Source: Gyromitra esculenta (lineage: Eukaryota; Ascomycota; Pezizomycetes; Pezizales; Discinaceae). From it: a stretch of DNA of 64,000 bases. The notes under the pieces were generated by a model. It made no database searches. It saw only the letters and a program-made list of their open reading frames with translations, and had not been told where the DNA came from. The position numbers and the translations under genes were made by a program. This document shows positions 57,163 to 64,000 of this stretch, piece by piece. Within the stretch, counting starts at the first letter, position 1; each line of letters starts with the position of its first letter. The stretch is taken from contig JBCAML010000012.1 in the NCBI GenBank assembly GCA_038503075.1, positions 1,116,001 to 1,180,000 of the forward strand, read 5' to 3'.

Positions 57163-57576
57163 TCACCCATGAACTTCATGAGGCATTCTTAGTGCCGTGC
57201 CCACTATCGTGAGCGAAATCTTTTTTTGATGCACATCAAAAACTGCGATTGAGTACTTGCCCTCAAGAATAATAGGGATCTTGAAGACAAGATTTATCGT
57301 ATCTCCTGTTGCTAAGCAGAAGGCACTCAAGAAGTTCTTGTGAACGGGAATATCACGATACCACTTAGTAAAGTTGTTGAAGGAGGCAATATAGTGAACG
57401 GGATGCTGTTTGATAGTGGTTCGCCGGGAGACTATAATGCCTGGAAGAAATTTGGAAGCCCTAGATGAGAATGGAGTGGAATGCTGCCATATTTTATAAA
57501 GGTAGAGTCCATTATCGGCGGGATATCGGGAGGTAGGAGCTGATACTACGCAGAGCGAAACTTTTACACCACCATT
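57163..57576 (-). pseudogene. Possible gene remnant (open frame of about 138 codons, no ATG)
   Basis: An open frame with protein-like composition (CLATGDTINLVFKIPIILEG and KKISLTIVGTAL look like beta-strands) begins without an ATG, and a possible acceptor CCTTTTCAG lies just upstream. No 5' exon with a start could be found. Unrecognised; it may be chance or the last exon of a decayed gene. Confidence 0.25.
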
Positions 57577-58406
57577 CAAAGAACTCCTGAAAAGGTTTGA
57601 AACTACATGGAACCTAGTAGTCCCTGTATTTAACAGACCAATCCACTCAAGCTATCCACCCTTCAGCTATCAACGAGGAGGCAAGCGTTAGTTAGTCCCC
57701 AACTCTGTAAAGATTTATATTGATCTTCGTAACAGGAAACTTCATCAAGGGAATGAACCAAATGGGGATTAAAACCTCACTTAATCAAGCCAAAAGTGCC
57801 GTTTGAGTCTTTTACGCTCCAAATCTATCAAATCCGGAGTCTATGGCTCGCTCATTCGCCAAACTAGAGTATAATGACGAAGCGAAGGGTCGGCCGAATG
57901 ATCATCTCTTAATTCTCGATCAAGCTACCAGAATTCTGACGAAGAGAGAGCAAAATCAAGTCATTTTTTATGTTGTAGAAATAGGGGATTTCGATTACTG
58001 AAATTGTCCATTTTAATTTGCTAATAAGATAATTAGTATGTCTCTTCAAGCAATCCAACAAAATCTATTACGAAGACCAAAATAGAGGTTGCTGTTGCAG
58101 CTGTTGCAGTACATATTCCATCGCTTCTTCAGTTATCTTGCATTGGCCCAAAATCTGTCCTGGACACATTGGATACTAATGTGGTGAAGGATTATCCTAG
58201 ATTAGGAAACAATTCCCAAGGCCACTCGACTTTAGTTGCTCCGTATTCCTGTAAGTCGTTCTCCCTAGGCCTAGATATCCAGAATATACAGCTTACGAGC
58301 TTTAGTCGGGAGCCTAAAATTTAGTCTTTCTAACTAGACTAGGAATACAAACTTAGCCGCGTACTATCTCTAGATCTACGAAATAAAGAAAGAAGGACCT
58401 TACACC

Positions 58407-59055
58407 ATGAGTGCTGGGAAAATTTTAGCATTTATTCCGACTTCACCACTTTCTGCTCGTACCCAAGCATTGGTAAATGAAAGTATATCACAGAACAGCA
58501 CCTATCTCCCTTCCAACAGTGGTCAGTATGTTGAAAAGGGGTATAACCGGCAGCGACAAGTAGTTCTTGGCTTATGGGACAATGATAAAGCTGCGTCCAT
58601 AGAGTTCACTCTCGGTCCAGTAGGTCCTCTCGTACAATCACTCCAACATGAACTCTCCCGTGGAGACATCAGAGCAGCTTCAGAGGATCTTTTTACATCA
58701 CATACGATCGATTGGCGCGCCATGAAAACCCCGCTCGGCCTAAAAATCAGGATCGATGCTTTGAGGGCTGGCAGAAACCCCGGCAGTTTAAGAGCCTAAA
58801 CCCGTCGAGTCTGCCACTAGTGCCGTTCAGACGGACACGCAGATTTTACAATCCTAAGAAAAACGATGTCGCCATCCCTTTCTCACATTAATTGCACGTG
58901 TCTAGTGATGCTACTTGAGCTCGGAGGTGTGGCCATGCTAGACCTAACATTGAAGGTGTATGGTTTCAAGAGTCTGCGGATTATTGATGCTAGTATCATC
59001 CCTGTTATTCCCACAACGCATATCTAGGCTACCATGTATGCTGTAGCTAAGAAGG
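58407..59055 (+). pseudogene. GMC oxidoreductase C-terminal fragment (pseudogene)
   Basis: The first part (58407-58799) reads as the GMC C-terminal domain: LAFIPTSPLSARTQALVNES, YNRQRQVVLGLW, VQSLQHELSRGDI and TIDWRAMKTPLGLKIRIDAL. After a gap it resumes at about 58921 with ELGGVAMLDLTLKVYG, SLRIIDASIIPVIPTTHI, a TAG stop, then ATMYAVAKK followed by GTAAG. The FAD domain, the HPxG region and the 5' half are missing. It is homologous to, but clearly different from, the intact gene at 31211-33763. Confidence 0.8.
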
Positions 59056-59562
59056 TAAGTTCTTTCATATCTCTCTTCTATCATAATTTATAATACTAAG
59101 TATTTAAACCTTGTGTGAATATACTGCAGATGTTGTTAAATCTACATCACCATAGTTGTAGTACACTTGTGTATTTTAGTGTAACCCTTATTGCAGAGAA
59201 TTTAGCCGAATCAGCTCAAGAAATCGCTTCGCTGGAATCCCTAGGAAACGCTCTTGTCTCGAACCAAACTCTGAAACTTCGTGCGCACCTTATCTCGAAC
59301 TGGACCCAGTTCGACTTTTTGTTATTATATACTCAACGAAGCCTTTGGGCCTGGAACCAAATACTGCCGCCCAGCCTTAAAATGATAATATAGGCGGAGC
59401 ACCAATATAGTTATCGCAAAATTTTTTGATAGGTATTAAAAACAATCTGTGGAGCTGAATACCCTCCCAAGGACTTGTACCAGTGCGCAGGCCTTTTGCA
59501 CCGAGGTAGCCTATTCTTGGGTCAATTGTGAATCAGATTCTTATCTACAGCATCCGTCAGCT

Positions 59563-59711
59563 AGTACTCGGATACATCATGAAGAACCTGAAAACAAGGG
59601 TATTAGGTTGACAAATCAATAAGTTGATATAGCTAGATCAATAATCTAGCCAACTAGAAACCTCGACCTAGAACATGCATCTTCAGGTTCTTCATGTGGT
59701 ATCTGAGTATT
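59563..59711. mobile_element. MITE family 1, copy 3 (TA-flanked)
   Basis: GTACTCGGATACATCATGAA to the inverse of TTCATGTGGTATCTGAGTAT, over 30-bp arms, with TA at both edges. The interior shares GTTGATATAGCTAGATC with copy 1 and, in reverse, with copy 2. Non-coding. Confidence 0.8.
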
Positions 59712-59723
59712 AGGTGGTAAAAT

Positions 59724-59914
59724 GCATGTTTGGTATGATATAGATTGTGCTTTTACTATGGGACACTGCGATTCTCAGCGCTTATATTCTTGTAGGTTTA
59801 AACCCCTTAAAAGCTTAGTATAGGGTGCAATCACAAAACTGATAGCCCCTCGAGAATCGCAGAGAATCGCGGTACCCCATAGTAGGAAAGTGGTTTATAT
59901 CATACGAAATATGC
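59724..59914. repeat. Inverted repeat (about 60-bp arms), second MITE type
   Basis: The left arm from GCATGTTTGGTATGATATAG and the right arm ending CATACGAAATATGC match as inverted repeats including ACTATGGG and GCGATTCTC. It lies 12 bp from MITE family 1 copy 3 and is unrelated to it. The right arm has an extra GAGAATCGC duplication. Non-coding. Confidence 0.7.
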
Positions 59915-61881
59915 TTTCAGTCACATGCTGCTGGCTGCTGGAGGTTGTGGTTGGAAATCCGACCCATACCTTTCCTATAATCAAAGTTATATACAAAAAC
60001 AGCAAAAGTGCAAGACTAGCAAATGCGGCAATCAAATCCAAGAGCACAGGGTGAATAAGGACAGTTTGTTTAGTATATTTAGAGACTCTTACTGTGCAAT
60101 TCAAGGTTTTGCGTTTGCGCTTTCAACCCTCCTATTTCGGCGGGATTTAATTCCAGACTCTGTGCGCGTGTGCGCACGAAGTTTCAGAGTTTGGTTCGAG
60201 ACAATCGTTAAGTGTACAACAGCAAAAGCCGAACTGGGTCTAGTTCGAGATAAGGAAACGCTCTACCCGACGTAGTATAGTTTGCTTTTACAGCTTTGCG
60301 CAACTTATAATTGGTCTGTACGGTAAACAGATATTGGTAAAGATAATGGAGGTGGCTTTGGCTGTCTGCCCCCAGGGAATCGCCGTATCCTATCCTTAAA
60401 GCTAACCAGCAAGGTACCCGTGAACCGTAACATTTTGTAGTGTATATCTGAGTGAAAGTAAGGCTGGAGTTCTCGTGTAGCAAGTGAAGGCGGCCCAGCA
60501 AGAAGAACGCTGCAAATTACACTGAATCCGAAGAGGTTCGGCCGGATAGCTAAATATTTCCTGCGACGAGTAGTGTTAGTTTCTAGGAGAAAAATACGGA
60601 AGGATGATGTGGAGGATAGTGGAAACCTTAGGCGTACGTTATCACCTGATGCATCTATACAGCGTTAACCGGATCTAGCGATAGGGAGTTGTGCTTTTCG
60701 TGCCTTTACCCCCAACCCTCAGTAGATCTAGGGACCAAATGTCCCCTCTTCTCCAGCCTTCTTGGGTGGATGAAAAATCTTTGACGATAGTTAAATAAGT
60801 AACACCCCAGGAGATAAGATATGAGGTATTTATAGAACCAATAGCGATGTGTCAAGAAAATAGTACTCGTGGGGTTTGGGCGGTGGCCGAGAGTACACAC
60901 TGCAAGGCTGCTGGTCTGAGAACCAAACAACATGAAAAGATTCCCGAAAAGCGTTTCTACCATTATCCAACATGTTCGTTCCACGCGTTCCAGTTACCCC
61001 GGGAAATCAAGCAGTGGCTGAGCTTGCGCAAGGCAATCTCACGAAACCTGAGTATTGGCTATCCCGTGTTCGTAAAAGCAAATAAGTACATTGAGTCTGG
61101 CTAGGCCTTGGCAACGGGCTTGCATCCCTTGGTTCACTTGGGGTCATTGTGAGCTTAGAATCTTGAGCCTGGAAGACCTAATTTAGTGAAAGTACAGATA
61201 GGTGGGAATTCCGAGTGACAATTCCATTAGCTCGAGGAAGTTACAAAGCGATAAAAGCATTTCCTGCTAGTGGGCCAAAGGTTGAGATGTAAAGATGTTG
61301 CATAGCCTTGGTGCAAGCAGCTGATGTTCCCCAGCCTTGCAGAAGCTTCGCCACCACGAGGAGCAACACTTCACATAGCATCACTCGATCTTGGCCCCTG
61401 ACAAGGTTCGGCCATCCCTGTACGGCCACATCCAATCGCGGGGCTCGGCAATCACTCAGCTCCACTGAATTCCACCGTCACACAGGAGCACAGGTACATC
61501 TTTGTGTGACAGTGGGGCTATCCGCTCGAGGATGGGGATTGTCGACGCTTAGTGGATCTGTCGACGGCTGGAACCCCGATGTGGCAGCCAATCCGAGTGA
61601 CGTCGCGCGACGGCTGAACGGAGGGAGAAGTACCGTACTATGGATCCGGTTACCCCCGCCCCCCGCAATTGTTATAATTTGCACCTTCCAATTCTGCAGA
61701 TGGAGGATATTGTAGAGTCTATAACAGCTGCCTAAGCCCGGATTTGAGATGCAAAAGAAGTTTAAAGTGAACGCCTCTCCCGACCCCGCCCTAGGTCTGC
61801 AACTATCGTTTCTTGACCGAGACTCTGCACGAACATCGATCTCTGGTCGCGTTACTGATCTGATTTGGGCTAACTTCTACA
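59915..61881. other. Gene-free stretch before the MFS gene
   Basis: No supported gene. It contains a 33-bp segment (60171-60203) that is a perfect inverse of 59255-59287. The last 100 bp should hold the promoter of the permease gene. Confidence 0.4.
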
Positions 61882-64000
61882 ATGGCGGATCTCAACGCTC
61901 ATCCTGTCTCTCTCGAGATGGTAGATAAAGACGGAGAAGAATATGTCGAGGATTGGGATCCTGATGCTGGCTTGAGCGCGGAGGAGAGAGCAAAAATCGT
62001 AAGATTCCTGTGGCAATAAGTGCCTCCAGGGAGTAAGAAGAAACGACATCTAAGATGTGAATTACCCTTCAGGACCGCGAGTTGGTGCGAAAGCTAGATT
62101 TGCGTTTGATCCCATGGCTGTGTCTTTTGTACTGGGCTTCATTCTTAGATCGTATGTTTAGATTCGTTTTCAGACCTCTCAATTCCATAAACCACCAATT
62201 AATTTTCAATGCGTAGGAACAAATATCGTATGTTTACCACTTGGAGATTATTCGCGCGTACCCTAGAAGAAGCTAGTGCCGTTCGCGAGCCTGCACGAGT
62301 ATCTACTCTACTCTTAACACAACCTGATAGCGCTCGAGCCGGCACGTGGACAGCACTGGCTTTGATATTTCTACGTTCAGTCTCTTTCCAATCCTCCATA
62401 ACCTGGAACTAACATCCACCGGTAAAGGGTAATGCGAAAATTGAAGGTCTCAGAACAGATCTTGGAATGACCAATGGCCAGTACAATGCCTGTCTAACAA
62501 TCTTTTTCGTGTCCTACGTATGCCAGCCATCTGTATGATCTCATCAAAATAGTTACTAATTATGTAAAAGGCTTTGTTCGAACCCATCAGCAACGTGCTT
62601 TTAAAACGCATGAGACCTAGCATTTATATACCGTCCATTATGGTGTTGTGGGGGATATGTATGACTTTTATGGGCTTCGCCAAGAACTTTTCTGGAATGA
62701 TGGCTGCGAGATGGTATGCTAAGATTGATTATTATTCATCCGCTGGAGCCTGATGCTGATCCGCTCGTTTTCTCGCTGTAGGTTCCTGGGATTGACCGAA
62801 GCTGTATGGTTCTTGTTTTATATGGCATACATAGCATGAGTGATTACTGACATGGAAATGATGCTGGATTAGGGGCTCTTTCCGTATGTGCTTCCTGCTG
62901 ATATATATATCTGAGGGGCTTTTCACTAATTTGACATAGGGGTGTGAACTACTACCTTTCTTGTTGGTACAAGCGACGTGAGTTCGGTATCCGAGCTGCC
63001 ATTTTTGTGAGTTATTCAGTTCGCTTCTAAGATATCGAATCTTTCGAGCTAATGGTATATAGTTCTCTGCTGCTGCCCTCAGCGGCTCTTTCGGTGGTCT
63101 TCTTGCGGCAGCAATCTCAAAGATGGACGGTATTGGCGGAAAGGCGGGCTGGGCTTGGATTTTTGTAAAATTCCCGACTTGCTATTCATACACCGGATGA
63201 CACTAACAAAGAGCAATTTAGATTCTGGAAGGAATTGCAACAGCTCTTATTGGGATTATCTCATTCTGGGTTGTGGTCGATTTCCCAGATGATGCCAGGT
63301 TCCTTACCGAGCAGGATAGAGAGCGCGTTCTGAAGAGACTAAGGGACGACCAACAGGCCTCTGCTGGACACGAAGACTTCAAGATGTCGTATATGTGGGA
63401 CTCACTGAAGGACTGGAAGACATGGGTCGGGATGTTGATTTACATGGGCGTTGATGGTGAGCACAGCCCCCCTCCAAATTCTCTCATGGCTAACGGCTAA
63501 CGGGATATGTTTCTATTAGGTGCACTTTACGCATTCTCCTTATTCCTCCCATCTATCATTAGCGAACTCGGTTTCTCCGCAACCCGAGCTCAACTCCTCT
63601 CAGTCCCACCGTATGCAGCAGCATGTGTATCAACCGTGCTAGTCGGTTGGGCAGCTGACCGTACTGGTAAACGTGGTATTTTTAATATCGCTACTTCTAT
63701 CCTCGGAATCCTTGGTTTCAGCATCTTACTTGGATCCCGGAGCGCTGGATTGAGCTATGTTGGTGTATTTCTCGCAGCGATGGGGATCTATCCTTGCATT
63801 CCGAACACGGTCACATGGGTTAGCAACAACGTGGAAGGGGTGTATAAGAGAGGTGTTACCCTGGGATTCGTTATCGGTAAGTCTTTAGTAATCACCGCTT
63901 GGGTCGGTTGGTATACATTATCCTAATTGTTTATAGGTTGGGGCAACCTAAACGGCGTTATGTCCTCTAATGTGTATCAAGAAAAAGACACGCCTCACTA
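61882..64000 (+). CDS. MFS transporter, Dal5-like anion:cation symporter family (partial at right edge)
   Basis: Exons 61882-61998, 62073-62151, 62217-62227, 62428-62517, 62571-62713, 62782-62803, 62873-62883, 62940-63006, 63063-63164, 63222-63456, 63520-63876, 63937 to the edge, all phase-consistent. The acidic cytosolic N-terminus leads to DRELVRKLDLRLIPWLCLLY (first span), WASFLDRTNIGNAKIEGLR, NACLTIFFVSYALFEPISN, RWFLGLTEAGLFPGVNYYLS, then SKMDGIGGKAGWAWIFILEG and later spans up to SVPPYAAACVSTVLVGWAAD. These are the hallmarks of the allantoate/allantoin permease group, which imports ureides, vitamins or organic anions with protons across the plasma membrane. Substrate unknown. Exons 3 and 7 are 11 nt each, and intron 3 is unusually long (200 bp). 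The C-terminus is beyond the window. Confidence 0.88.

Noticed and set aside
60841..61104. 85-codon ORF
   Set aside because: No signal peptide, domain or splice structure; likely chance.
1..64000. CRISPR arrays, rRNA genes, bacterial operons
   Set aside because: None seen; the direct repeats present are the array cassettes and simple-sequence repeats of a eukaryotic genome.

Overview
This window looks like gene-poor, transposon-rich chromosomal DNA of a filamentous ascomycete (Pezizomycotina). The evidence is: 45-85 bp introns with GT..AG ends and CTAAC/CTAAT branch sites close to the acceptor; fungal protein families (CHAT-NTPase-TPR NLR, secreted intradiol dioxygenase-like protein, multi-exon secreted GMC oxidoreductase, Ubp16-type deubiquitinase, Dal5-type MFS permease); and broken LINE and pogo copies carrying TGA/TAG stops of the kind produced by C-to-T (RIP-like) mutation. 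I cannot name the genus from the sequence alone.

Layout. 0.6-5.2 kb: a decayed LINE (zinc knuckle, endonuclease, reverse transcriptase, terminal zinc finger) carrying two nested solo LTRs, each with a perfect 5-bp target duplication. 5.2-11.4 kb: mostly empty, with one MITE copy, then the CT-rich promoter of a His-rich tail-anchored protein (11.40-11.99 kb). 15.8-20.5 kb (minus): an intact three-exon NLR whose CHAT domain has Ser where the catalytic Cys should be. 24.6-27.2 kb: a complete but inactivated pogo/Fot1-type DNA transposon. 29.7-33.8 kb: two intact, secreted, convergent oxidative enzymes (7-exon intradiol dioxygenase-like, 11-exon GMC oxidoreductase). 46.4-53.0 kb: a small membrane protein ORF, a membrane-anchored ubiquitin-specific protease and a polytopic membrane protein. 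53.6-59.9 kb: a cluster of inverted-repeat elements with a GMC pseudogene. 61.9 kb to the right edge: a 12-or-more-exon MFS permease cut by the window.

The most unusual part is 35.9-45.1 kb, a tandem array on the minus strand. It holds three intact small three-exon genes (156, 156 and 167 aa) ending in a shared SAP-like helical domain, one coiled-coil/transmembrane ORF, and two PD-(D/E)XK-nuclease-like paralogues, both cut by Trp-to-TAG stops. These different coding modules sit behind near-identical cassettes: a TATA-bearing leader with a 5'UTR intron, a CTTTTGTCTAG inverted pair, and a CCCCAGCAAGCTGGG hairpin followed by seven or eight Ts. The same regulatory DNA has thus been coupled to unrelated proteins, with visible recombination (a nuclease/SAP-like junction, a promoter deletion, an orphan nuclease 3' end). 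This array is the best candidate for an undescribed system.

Two other genome-scale signals stand out. A palindromic octamer, TACATGTA, recurs about 17 times in non-coding DNA where about one is expected. A family of MITEs with TA target sites has three recognisable copies spread over 52 kb.
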